Shown piece by piece: positions 25,727-33,884 of a stretch of DNA of 64,000 nt. The position numbers and the translations under genes are program-made. This DNA comes from JAMXLG01 sp963818925. Lineage in GTDB: Bacteria; Vulcanimicrobiota; Vulcanimicrobiia; Vulcanimicrobiales; Vulcanimicrobiaceae. The stretch's first letter is position 1. Each line of letters begins with the position of its first letter. Under the pieces are notes generated by a model. That model saw only the letters and a program-made list of their open reading frames with translations, searched no databases and had not been told where the DNA came from. The stretch spans positions 3,038,001 through 3,102,000 of the forward strand of contig CAWFTN010000001.1 of NCBI GenBank assembly GCA_963818925.1. Reading direction: 5' to 3'.

Positions 25727-27214
25727 CTACTTCTTTCTGGGAACGAACACCACCGTGCCGCCGGCGTAATCAAAATCGATTCGGCGGAATTGATTCAAAA
25801 AGTCCAGGCCGGCTAAAATCCATCGGCCGTAACCGGCCGATGCGCATCCGGTCGGTTCGTAATAGGTCAGCGTACTGATGCTGAGCGGGTCGAGCGTTCC
25901 ACAAGAGACGCCGTAGTGTTCGCGACTGCGATACAAATGCAACCCGTATTTCGGCAAAAGGTAATACGGAAAGACGATTTCGTCGGGATTTCCTGTGTCG
26001 AGCATCATATCGAAATACAGCGTCTTATTGAGCGCCATCGGAATCATCGGAACGCCGTCGCCGAAACTGCCGGCGATACTGACCGCGTCGTCCAAGTGCG
26101 GAACTAGCGACGGATCGTTGAGCGTCATGCTATGACTGTCAAAATCGAGCAGCACGTTTGCTGTCGCAAAGACCGGATAACCGAGTAAACCGTCGTAGTC
26201 AAATTCATCGAGCGTCTTGCCGCCGTAGTAGACGAGAACGTTCGTGAGTGTGTTGTCGCCCAGGGTCAGCGTCGATACGCGCCCGACGTCTTGCTTGTCC
26301 TCGCCGGCGAACGATGCGGACTCTCCGTGCCCCATGGCGGTGAGATGCGCTCGGCGTGCAAATGAACCGGTGAGATAGATATTGTCTGCGCCCGTATCGA
26401 CGATGAACGTGCCCGGTACGCCGTTGATTGTCGCGTGCGCCAGAATGCGATGATGGGCAAACTCGACGGGGAATGCCTTGCCTCCGCTAAACGACCACTG
26501 CGCCGTTTGCGCCGGCGGATGAAGATCGGCGTCCGAAACCAACGGATTGACGGCGAAGTTCCGCAGCGTGTGGTAATCCGAAGCATCATTGTAGCGCCAC
26601 GAGTCGATCATCCGAAGCCCCGGCGCAACTTCCACGTAACTCTTGACGTCGATTTCTTCTTGGTAGTCGCCACCGGCACCCAAGATTTCGATCCGCTTAT
26701 ATGCTCCGGTTGCACGGTCGACGAAAAGATCGATGGGCATCCCGCCCTGAAGCCGGACGCGTGCGACCGCAACCGAGGCACCGTCAATGTCTTTCGTTTC
26801 GAGATAGTGCCATGGAAGCGTCGCGATCGCATCGGTCCACACGAGATCTTCCGCGTAGATCGTCGGTACCGAGTTTCCGGCGCGCCGGGTCGTAATGCCG
26901 TTTTGATCGCTGTACCAAAAGACATTACCGGTAAAGCCGTTCGACGACGTGTAGTTCGCTTTGACGTTGCGAACATCGTTCCGATAGACGAGATGAACGT
27001 TGCGTACATGCGTTTCCCGGATCGGTTCTTTTGAGCCGTCTTCCCGCACTTCTTCATCATATGCGAGCGAGTCGACGTGGCCGTCGCCGAACGTATAGCC
27101 CACATATGTCCGATGAAGATTCTTCAGCCACTGTGCATCGTCAACTTGTGGTGGTTGTGACGCCACCGCGCCCAAAAGCAAAAGCGAAGCCGCTATAAGG
27201 CCCAAAAATTTCAT
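25727..27214 (-). CDS. Secreted retropepsin-like aspartyl protease
   Basis: 495 residues with a signal peptide (MKFLGLIAASLLLLGAVAS). The first ~240 residues are beta-rich and resemble the outer-membrane-lipoprotein-like domain that precedes such proteases. Two aspartyl half-sites follow: FIVDTGADNIYL (Asp273) with GLLGYPVF, and MMLDTGNPDEIVF (Asp406), so both catalytic aspartates may come from one chain. Substrate unknown. Convergent with sixA with no gap. Confidence 0.75.
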   Translation of the reverse strand: MKFLGLIAASLLLLGAVASQPPQVDDAQWLKNLHRTYVGYTFGDGHVDSLAYDEEVREDGSKEPIRETHVRNVHLVYRNDVRNVKANYTSSNGFTGNVFWYSDQNGITTRRAGNSVPTIYAEDLVWTDAIATLPWHYLETKDIDGASVAVARVRLQGGMPIDLFVDRATGAYKRIEILGAGGDYQEEIDVKSYVEVAPGLRMIDSWRYNDASDYHTLRNFAVNPLVSDADLHPPAQTAQWSFSGGKAFPVEFAHHRILAHATINGVPGTFIVDTGADNIYLTGSFARRAHLTAMGHGESASFAGEDKQDVGRVSTLTLGDNTLTNVLVYYGGKTLDEFDYDGLLGYPVFATANVLLDFDSHSMTLNDPSLVPHLDDAVSIAGSFGDGVPMIPMALNKTLYFDMMLDTGNPDEIVFPYYLLPKYGLHLYRSREHYGVSCGTLDPLSISTLTYYEPTGCASAGYGRWILAGLDFLNQFRRIDFDYAGGTVVFVPRKK

Positions 27215-27276
27215 GGACCGTTCTTCTCGCGTACCAGGCGGCCGGACCTTTGGTTATTTTGGACTAGGCCCGCGCG

Positions 27277-28545
27277 CTATACAAATGCGTCGTTACGCGT
27301 TTCCGGCGCGAATCGCGCCGCAAGAACGAGCCCTGCGAGCGAAAGGGCGGCGCACGCCCACATAACGCTCGTCACGCCGAAGCGTCCGAGCGCCATCGGT
27401 AGCGCGAAGGTGCCGGCGAATGCGCCGACCCGGCTAATTGCCGCGGCGATCCCTGTCGCGCTGGCGCGCAGCGGGGTGGGAAACAACTCCGCCGGATAGA
27501 GTAGTTCCAGTCCGGCGGCCGCGCCGATGGCAACGGCATAAACGACAAATAAGGCGACGACTGCGGCTGCCGACACATGCGCGACGACGGCGAATACGAG
27601 CGTTGCAATGGCAAAACCCACGATGCACAGGGGACGGCGTCCCCACAATTCGACGAGCCACATCGAGAGCAACGAGCCGGCCAAAAAGCCGGCGGTAATC
27701 GCGACGGAACCGAGAGGCGAGGATGCGGAGATCTTCAGTGCGGCAAGGACGATTGGCGCGAAGGTATATATCGCGAAGAGCGGCACGACTTGCAAGAGCC
27801 ACATCGCAGAAACGAAGGCGAGCCGTCCGAGGTGCGGCGGTGCGAGTAGCGCGCGAAGGTTTGCGTCGGATGGAACCAGCTCGATCGTCGCAGTCGACTC
27901 GTTGAAGTGCTTGCGCAAAACGGCGTGCGCATCAGCGACGCGCCCGCGCGCGGCAAGCCACCGAGCAGATTCCGGCGCGTTCGAGCGCAGCGCGAGTCCG
28001 ATCGCCGCAGGCACGGCGCTGCTCGCGAGAATCCAACGCCACGCGTCGCTGCGAGCGAAGAGCGCGGCGCCCACGACATAGGCGATTGTCGCGCCGAGAA
28101 ACCAGATCACTTGCATCGAATTCACGCCCGCGCCGCGCAAGCGTGCCGGCATATATTCCGAAATTAGAGCGCCTGCAATGGGATAATCGGCGCCGATCGC
28201 GACACCGAGCACGAGTCGTAAGGCCATGAGTTGCCATAGTTCCGTAACGGCGAATTGCAGCAACGAGGCCACGACGAACACGGCGAGGTCGGCGATCATC
28301 AACAGTCGCCGTCCGAGACGATCGGTCAACGGGCCGAAGACGAGCGAACCGCCCATAATCCCGAGCAGCGTCGCTGCACCGGTAAATCCGAGCTGCGCGT
28401 CCGACGCGTGCAGACGCGTTGCGAGTGAGGGCAAGGCGAGGCCGATGCTGCTTAGAATGTATCCATCGCAGAACAAACCTGCGTTGGCATAGATCAGCAG
28501 GCGAAGATGAAACGCTCCGAAGGGCGCTTCATCAATGGTTCGCAG
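27277..28545 (-). CDS. MFS transporter, sugar/aromatic-acid type (probable CUG start)
   Basis: About 422 residues if started at CTG 28545. The TTG at 28476 lies inside the first membrane helix, and upstream of it the frame encodes TIDEAPFGAFHLRLLIYANA, a normal N-terminus for this MFS subfamily. A GAAGAGGG block stands before the CTG and no ATG/GTG/TTG is available before an upstream stop. Twelve hydrophobic segments are visible, with GPLTDRLGRRLL, AELFPTPLRASATG and LWGRRPLCIVG motifs. The start overlaps the end of the DUF885 gene by 14 bases, so it is the third gene of a 31.4-27.3 kb operon. Substrate unknown. Confidence 0.82.
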   Translation of the reverse strand: MRTIDEAPFGAFHLRLLIYANAGLFCDGYILSSIGLALPSLATRLHASDAQLGFTGAATLLGIMGGSLVFGPLTDRLGRRLLMIADLAVFVVASLLQFAVTELWQLMALRLVLGVAIGADYPIAGALISEYMPARLRGAGVNSMQVIWFLGATIAYVVGAALFARSDAWRWILASSAVPAAIGLALRSNAPESARWLAARGRVADAHAVLRKHFNESTATIELVPSDANLRALLAPPHLGRLAFVSAMWLLQVVPLFAIYTFAPIVLAALKISASSPLGSVAITAGFLAGSLLSMWLVELWGRRPLCIVGFAIATLVFAVVAHVSAAAVVALFVVYAVAIGAAAGLELLYPAELFPTPLRASATGIAAAISRVGAFAGTFALPMALGRFGVTSVMWACAALSLAGLVLAARFAPETRNDAFV

Positions 28546-30286
28546 CGGCGCCCTCTTCGTAGCGCAGATGATCGCCGAGGGTATCGAGCGTCATCGTACC
28601 GCTTCCGATCAGCCACGCGTGAAATTGCCGGATATCGAAGCGCGATCCGAGCCGTTTGCGCGCTTCATCGCGATAGCGCAACATCGTAAGCTCGCCGATT
28701 TTATACGCGAGCGCTTGCGCGGGAAGGTCGCATGAATAACGCAGCGTTTCGCTCGCGATCTGCTTGTCGTTCAAGTTCGTATTTTCGCGCATGAATTCGA
28801 TCGCGCGCTCGCGGCTCCAACCGAGCGCGTTCATTCCCGTATCGACGACGAGGCGCGTCGACACCATCAAGTCTTGCATCAAACGACCGGCGTGATCGTA
28901 CGGATCGCCGTACACGCCCATATCGAAGCCGAGCTGCGCCGCATATTCGGCGTAGCCCTCGACGTATGACGTGACGGAGAAGTCCACGCGCCGGAAACGT
29001 GGAAGTGCGCCGTTCTCTTGTTGCAGCGAAATCTGAAAATGATGGCCGGGAATGAGTTCGTGCATGATCAGCGTTCCCGCGCTGACGATCGACGTCGTGG
29101 ACGGAGACGATCCGTTGTAGAGATATGTTCCGCGCGGATTCGCGGCGGTCGGCGCTTGATAGTATCCGAACGTTTGACCGGCTGCGAGGTTTGCCGGTAA
29201 GGCGGCGACGCCGTACGGTGCTTTCGGGGTTTTACTGTAGAATTGCGGGATGTGCGGTTCGACGCGCCTGACGAACGCGGTCAACTTTTCGCCGATTTCG
29301 TCGCTGGACGTCGCGAAGAAGCGCGGATTCGTTTTCAAGTCGTTCAGAAATGCGTCGACGTCGCCCGGATAGTTCACCGATTTGCGGACGCCGTCGAGTT
29401 CACTCCGCAGACGCTCGACCTCGCGCAAGCCCAGTTCGTGAATTTGCTGCGGCGTCATATCAAGCGTCGTGCTGCGTTTGACGAGCCACGCGTAGTATTC
29501 GGGCCCGCCGGGATATTGCGATTGGCCGACACCTTGCGGCGCGCCGCTGCGATACGGCCCGTCGATGTACGCGCGCAAGCGTTCGAAGGCGGGCACGACG
29601 GTTTGCGAGATCGCCGCGTGAATCTTCGTCTGCGCCGCGGCTCGCGCATCGGAAGGCAGTGCGTCCAACCGCGCGTCGTCAACAGCAAGCGAGGAATGAT
29701 CGGCCGACGTAAAGCCGGTGAGCACCGCAACGGTCGGGTCGATTTCCGGTAGCGGGAGGATGACGTGCCGATCGTGTTGCCCTTGCGTGAACTCGCGAAC
29801 CGAATCGACGAGTGCGGCATAGTCACTCAGCAGCTTGACATATGAATCAACGTCCGCGGGGCTTTTGAACGAATAGGTCGTGAAGACTTGCAACGCATAC
29901 GCAAACGGCTGCGAATATGGCGCCACATGCTGGCCGAGCCAGTAGTACTTGCGCGCTCCGACATAGCCGTCCATGTTATACACGAGCGCGCGGTAGGAGA
30001 GCCAATGTTGGTGGTCGAGCTTATCCGCATCGATTGTCTTGAGCTCATCGAGCATACCCTGCGCGAACGCCGCATCTTCATCGGCGGTTTTTAGTGAGAC
30101 CGGGCGCAGTGTGGTAACCGGATCGCCGGCTTGCAATGCAACGCTATAATCAGTCGCGAGTTGATAGTGATAGTACCGGTCGCCGAGCGCGTCGATCTTC
30201 TCGGCGTCGGTTGTTGCCGCCACAGTGCCGGATGGAAGGAAGAACGAGAGAAATGACGTCAGGGCGAGAAAGCGGCGAACGTTCAC
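28532..30286 (-). CDS. DUF885 putative zinc metallopeptidase, exported
   Basis: 584 residues with a signal peptide (RRFLALTSFLSFFLPSGTVAA). DUF885 proteins are M32-like helical metallopeptidases. The zinc motif is the family's H409-ELIPGHH variant, with PRGTYLYN upstream and a downstream helix (FDMGVYGDPYDHAGRLMQDL) that could give the third ligand. Overlaps the FAD-oxidase stop by 4 bases (ATGA) and is coupled to the MFS gene downstream. Confidence 0.85.
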   Translation of the reverse strand: MNVRRFLALTSFLSFFLPSGTVAATTDAEKIDALGDRYYHYQLATDYSVALQAGDPVTTLRPVSLKTADEDAAFAQGMLDELKTIDADKLDHQHWLSYRALVYNMDGYVGARKYYWLGQHVAPYSQPFAYALQVFTTYSFKSPADVDSYVKLLSDYAALVDSVREFTQGQHDRHVILPLPEIDPTVAVLTGFTSADHSSLAVDDARLDALPSDARAAAQTKIHAAISQTVVPAFERLRAYIDGPYRSGAPQGVGQSQYPGGPEYYAWLVKRSTTLDMTPQQIHELGLREVERLRSELDGVRKSVNYPGDVDAFLNDLKTNPRFFATSSDEIGEKLTAFVRRVEPHIPQFYSKTPKAPYGVAALPANLAAGQTFGYYQAPTAANPRGTYLYNGSSPSTTSIVSAGTLIMHELIPGHHFQISLQQENGALPRFRRVDFSVTSYVEGYAEYAAQLGFDMGVYGDPYDHAGRLMQDLMVSTRLVVDTGMNALGWSRERAIEFMRENTNLNDKQIASETLRYSCDLPAQALAYKIGELTMLRYRDEARKRLGSRFDIRQFHAWLIGSGTMTLDTLGDHLRYEEGAAANH

Positions 30287-31422
30287 GGAAGGTCCTCCAC
30301 AAAGCGCGTCGGCGAGAGAAAGTCGATATCGAGTTCTGTTCCACCATCCAGGGCGAGTTGCGCGAGCAATTCGCCGATAACTGTTGCGAACTTGTATCCG
30401 TGTCCCGAGAATCCGGCACCGAAGACGATGCGATTGTCTTGCGAGTCGACGCCGATAGCAAAGTTGTGATCGGGCGTCATCGCGTACATGCAGGCTTTGA
30501 CAGAGCGCAATTCACCCGCAGCGCCCGGCATCCAATCGTCGAGCAACCGGCGTATCTGCGCGACTTCGCTGGGCTCGATGTCGCGGTTCAAATCATCTGC
30601 GGTCGTTCGTTGACCGTAGCCGTGCAGCGCGGCTTTCACGCCGTCGCCGAGGTCGGGAAATCCATAGATCTGCGCGGGCAGGCCGGGGCGATCGAGGAAA
30701 AACGCCGGAAAGCGGTCGGGAGAAAATGCGTTGGACTCCGGCGTGAACCAGTATTGGACGTTGCGCTGCACGGTAATCGGTAGGCCCAAGCGCGCGAACG
30801 CCGCAGGAGTCCACGGACCGGCGCACACGACGATGCGATCGACCTCGAATTCCGGCGCGTCGTCTACTTCGACAAGCAGTGACGAGCCTCGGGTCTGGCA
30901 TCCCGTCACACGCGTATTACCGTTCAACGTTGCGCCGCTTGCGCGCGCGGCGTCGAGGTGCGCCGCAATGCCTTGTTCGGGAAAGACGATCCCCGCGTCG
31001 GGTTCAAAGATGCCGATCTCGTCATCGAGCGGGCGAATCTGCGGATACGCGCCGCGCAGTTCGGCGACGTCCATCACGCGCACGGCAATGCCGAACTGCT
31101 CGGATGCAAGCAGCACGCCGCGTGCCGCATCCGTTGCGCTGCTTCCGACAACGAGAACGCCGCACAGGTCGAGAAGCGTGCGCCCCGTTTGACGCTCCAG
31201 CTGATGCCACAGTTCATACGCGCGTTCGAGCAGCGGCACGTAGGCGAGATCTTCGAAGTATGCTTTGCGAATGATGCGCGTACGCCCCGACGACGCGCCG
31301 AGATCGTGCAGCAGCGCAAACCGCTCGAGGCCGACGACGTTCGCACCACGCGCCGCAAGGTGCGCCGCTGCCGCGCTCCCCATTGCGCCGAGGCCGATAA
31401 CCGCCGCATCGTAGCGCTTCAT
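30283..31422 (-). CDS. FAD-dependent N-methyl amino acid oxidase (SolA/MSOX-like)
   Basis: 379 residues from ATG 31422. The Rossmann motif AVIGLGAMGSAAAAHLAARG with E in VVGLERF binds FAD. The body resembles monomeric sarcosine oxidase/N-methyltryptophan oxidase (SGRTRIIRKAYFEDLAYVPL, PDRFPAFFLDR, CMYAMTPDHNFAIG, GAGFSGHGYKFA). In MSOX the FAD is bound covalently to a Cys; here SVKACMYAMTPD has a Cys at that place. First gene of an operon with a DUF885 peptidase and an MFS carrier, which fits peptide or amino-acid catabolism (inference). Confidence 0.85.
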   Translation of the reverse strand: MKRYDAAVIGLGAMGSAAAAHLAARGANVVGLERFALLHDLGASSGRTRIIRKAYFEDLAYVPLLERAYELWHQLERQTGRTLLDLCGVLVVGSSATDAARGVLLASEQFGIAVRVMDVAELRGAYPQIRPLDDEIGIFEPDAGIVFPEQGIAAHLDAARASGATLNGNTRVTGCQTRGSSLLVEVDDAPEFEVDRIVVCAGPWTPAAFARLGLPITVQRNVQYWFTPESNAFSPDRFPAFFLDRPGLPAQIYGFPDLGDGVKAALHGYGQRTTADDLNRDIEPSEVAQIRRLLDDWMPGAAGELRSVKACMYAMTPDHNFAIGVDSQDNRIVFGAGFSGHGYKFATVIGELLAQLALDGGTELDIDFLSPTRFVEDLP

Positions 31423-31490
31423 GAATGGGTACTTCCGAAGGCAACCCCCAAACAACTGCCTCGGTTTAGACCTTTCGGAGGAGACCAACA

Positions 31491-31892
31491 ATGCCGCGAT
31501 TTCTTCACACGTCGATCTTCGTGAACGACATGGATGAATCGATTGAGTTTTATACGCAGAAGCTCGGGATGAAGCTGCTCGACGGCCCGTACCACTATCC
31601 TGGCAATGCCGACATGGCATTCATCGGACACGACTGGAATGCGTACATCGAACTCGTCTACGATCTCGAAGAGCATCCGCCGTATCACTTAGGGAATCGC
31701 TACGAGCATCTGGCGATCGAGTCCGACGGCGATCTCGACCGCTACATCGCTGACTTGAAGAGCAACGGCGTGAAGATCCTCAAAGACGTCTACCGGTCAC
31801 CGAGCGGCACGCGCGCCATCGCCTTTATCGAAGATCCGAACGGCATTCCCGTCGAAGTGTTGGAGCCGCGTAAGCGCGAGAATCTGTCCTAA
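31491..31892 (+). CDS. gloA: Lactoylglutathione lyase-like VOC protein (glyoxalase I)
   Basis: 133 residues after a strong GGAGGAG Shine-Dalgarno. Vicinal-oxygen-chelate fold with all four expected metal ligands: His6 (LHTSIFV), Glu54 (AYIELVYD), His73 (YEHLAIE) and Glu122 (PVEVLEP). Closest in pattern to glyoxalase I, which isomerises the methylglyoxal-thiol hemithioacetal; other VOC activities are possible. Tail-to-tail with the SemiSWEET gene (4-base overlap). Confidence 0.85.
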   Translation: MPRFLHTSIFVNDMDESIEFYTQKLGMKLLDGPYHYPGNADMAFIGHDWNAYIELVYDLEEHPPYHLGNRYEHLAIESDGDLDRYIADLKSNGVKILKDVYRSPSGTRAIAFIEDPNGIPVEVLEPRKRENLS

Positions 31893-32140
31893 TCGCCGTA
31901 GCGAACGATGTACGTAAGGATCGTTGCCGCAACGGCGACGATCCACGCGTTCGTGATGAGAATCGGAATGCTGTGGATAGCGAGTGCGTACGGAACGTAG
32001 AGCGCCGAACCGAGCACAATCAGGATATACGTGTTGCGTGAGAGCCCTTCAACGTCGTGCGTGCGCACGGTTTTGACCAATTGCGGCAACTGCGTGAGTG
32101 CAACGATTGCCGTGGCGAGATAGCCCAGAATCTCGATCAT
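31889..32140 (-). CDS. SemiSWEET sugar transporter
   Basis: 83 residues with three membrane helices, the single triple-helix bundle of bacterial SemiSWEETs, which work as dimers to move sugars passively. The PQ-loop motif is LTQLPQLVKTVRTHDVEGLS, followed by the second (YILIVLGSALYVPYALAI) and third helices. Its ATG touches the stop of the upstream gene (TAATG). Confidence 0.88.
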   Translation of the reverse strand: MIEILGYLATAIVALTQLPQLVKTVRTHDVEGLSRNTYILIVLGSALYVPYALAIHSIPILITNAWIVAVAATILTYIVRYGD

Positions 32141-32424
32141 TAATCTTCAGCGTACGTGTCGCGCAGATTTTCGAGCCGCGTCTGGCCCGGAACCGGGTTT
32201 CCGTCGCCGTCGAGCACTTCCACGTTGAAACCGGGATAGGTCGGTGTGAATCGTTCGCGTTTCCAATCGGCAACCGTCCACGCGTCCTTCGCGGCGCGCT
32301 CGTACGGCCACGTCGGGAGGCCGGCGCGGTCCGAGCGAACGTCGGCGCCTCCCAGGTGCTTGATGCGCACCAGAAACCCTTCGATCTGATTGATGCGAAG
32401 CTCGACACGGCCAACTTTCGGCAT
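32140..32424 (-). CDS. Conserved-looking hypothetical protein, 94 aa
   Basis: Starts at ATG 32424 after GGGGAGAGAA. Soluble; begins MPKVGRVELRINQIEGFLVRI and ends GQTRLENLRDTYAED; contains WPYERAAKDAWTVADWKRERF. No signal peptide or membrane helix. I do not recognise the family. Its stop overlaps the SemiSWEET start by one base, and a membrane protein gene lies upstream. Confidence 0.65.
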   Translation of the reverse strand: MPKVGRVELRINQIEGFLVRIKHLGGADVRSDRAGLPTWPYERAAKDAWTVADWKRERFTPTYPGFNVEVLDGDGNPVPGQTRLENLRDTYAED

Positions 32425-32446
32425 GTGCTTCTCTCCCCGTTTCCGC

Positions 32447-33580
32447 TTACAGATAAACGAACGGATCGGCCGGCGGCGCGACTTGCGTAATGCGCGCGGC
32501 CGCGACGACGAGTTCGTCACCGTGCCGCCGCACGACTCCAACGACATTCACCCACGTGCCCGATACGACTCGCAAATCATTTGCGAGTGCAATACCGACC
32601 GGTCGCGCATCGGCGCGGCAGCACGTGATGGCGTAACGAATCACGTGCGGTGCGCCGGTGCTTGCCTCGTACGCGCCGGTGAAGTCGATACGTTCGCCCG
32701 GATAGATCGTATCGAGCGTCGCTTCCGTTGCTACGTACGGCGGAGGCGGCGCACCTAGAAACGCGACGGCCGCGAGCAACGCGGCGAACATGCGTTGCGA
32801 AGCAGCCGCGGAATTCGACGAGCGCAATGCAAGATGCGCGCAGACCGCCGCCGCGCACCACAGCGGCAGCGTCAAGCGCGGGTGAACGAGGCTTGCACCA
32901 TGTTCGTAGGCGACGATCGCGCATGCGAGCGCGATTATTGCGTACGTCGCGCCGTCTCGTCGAACGCGAACGAAATGTGGTTGCCACCACACACGAAGAT
33001 CGAGAATTCCAGCAACGCAAAGCATCGCTGCCGATGCAAGCGGCGACTGGGCATGGAGCGACGACGCAAGCGCAATACCGCCGAGCGCGCACGGCGTGGC
33101 GGCAAATCCCAAGGTCGCACCGGCCGCGATCTGCATCAGTGGCGAGCGATGCGCGAGTGCAACGGCGGGAGCAAGCGCGTTGAGCACACCGGCGAGTACG
33201 GCGGCCGGCGCGAGCGCCGCAAGATCGCCAAGCAACGGCGGTCCGGCGTCATGGTTGCGACACGATGAGCGCCCGCGGACCGTAGCGACCGCTGCCGCTG
33301 CAATCCAGCGTGCGAGGGCAACGTACGGGCCGAACAGTGCGGCACAGGCAAGCGCCGCCGGAATGGAACGGGCGCCCGGGCCGTTACTGCAGCCGCAGCC
33401 CGCAAATGCGGAAATGCTCGGTGCAAAGCGACCGAAGAGCGGCGCGAGCAGCGTGGCGGCGGCGACATACGGAAGCGTTTCGAAGACCACGGCGGCGCTC
33501 GAGGCCACCACCGTGCGCGTCAATTCGGGTGCGGCGGCAATGCAAGCGACGAGCAGAGCGACGTATATCGCAGCGCGCAT
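32447..33580 (-). CDS. Fused YcgR-like permease/YcgQ-like (TIGR03943) membrane protein
   Basis: 377 residues with many hydrophobic segments. The C-terminal ~110 residues carry the pattern of the DUF1980/TIGR03943 YcgQ domain (RIDFTGAYE, VIRYAITCCRADARPVG, SGTWVNVVGVV, ITQVAPPADPFVYL), with the CC-x-AD-x-x-PVG core intact. The N-terminal half (FETLPYVAAATLLAPLF, AGCGCSN, AAALFGPYVALARW-like segments) resembles the UPF0718/YcgR permease that is normally a separate gene. Such pairs are linked to metal homeostasis in other bacteria. The fusion reading is from motif positions and should be treated as probable. Confidence 0.6.
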   Translation of the reverse strand: MRAAIYVALLVACIAAAPELTRTVVASSAAVVFETLPYVAAATLLAPLFGRFAPSISAFAGCGCSNGPGARSIPAALACAALFGPYVALARWIAAAAVATVRGRSSCRNHDAGPPLLGDLAALAPAAVLAGVLNALAPAVALAHRSPLMQIAAGATLGFAATPCALGGIALASSLHAQSPLASAAMLCVAGILDLRVWWQPHFVRVRRDGATYAIIALACAIVAYEHGASLVHPRLTLPLWCAAAVCAHLALRSSNSAAASQRMFAALLAAVAFLGAPPPPYVATEATLDTIYPGERIDFTGAYEASTGAPHVIRYAITCCRADARPVGIALANDLRVVSGTWVNVVGVVRRHGDELVVAAARITQVAPPADPFVYL

Positions 33581-33645
33581 ACAACTCTATCCCGCGGTGC
33601 GCTCGGTTATCTAGGATTAACGAAGAGCGGTGCGAACCGCGAGGA

Positions 33646-33875
33646 AGCCCCTGGAGATGTGGCACGTCGACTGCAAATGTTTTTTGGGGTGAGATTGAGG
33701 CGCAGCAACGATGAGATCATCCCAAAAAACATTTGCCCTTCGGGTTTTGGCGACACACGCCGATCTGCGGCTTCGGATAAGCGGTCACATCCCACAGAAG
33801 GGATGCTCGCTCGCGTCCTCATTGCATCTCGGCGTGTGGCCCCAAAGCAGTCGGCGTGCCACATCTCCAGGGGCT
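33646..33875. repeat. 230-bp composite palindrome (MITE-like) upstream of hisS
   Basis: The 304-base gap between two divergent genes is almost filled by this element. Its outer arms, 33646-33674 and 33847-33875, are inverted repeats of 29 bases with one mismatch (AGCCCCTGGAGATGTGGCAC...). Inside, 33673-33688 and 33721-33736 are a perfect 16-base inverted repeat (GCAAATGTTTTTTGGG). A third, imperfect pair (ACACGCCGA/TCGGCGTGT type) lies near 33753 and 33830. No open frame of note lies within. No convincing target duplication is visible at its ends. The right arm ends 9 bases before the hisS ATG. Confidence 0.75.
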
Positions 33876-33884
33876 CCCTAAGCC

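Noticed and set aside
33646..33875. T-box or other known riboswitch upstream of hisS
   Set aside because: No T-box core, no specifier loop pattern and no antiterminator were seen; the pairing is simple inverted repetition.
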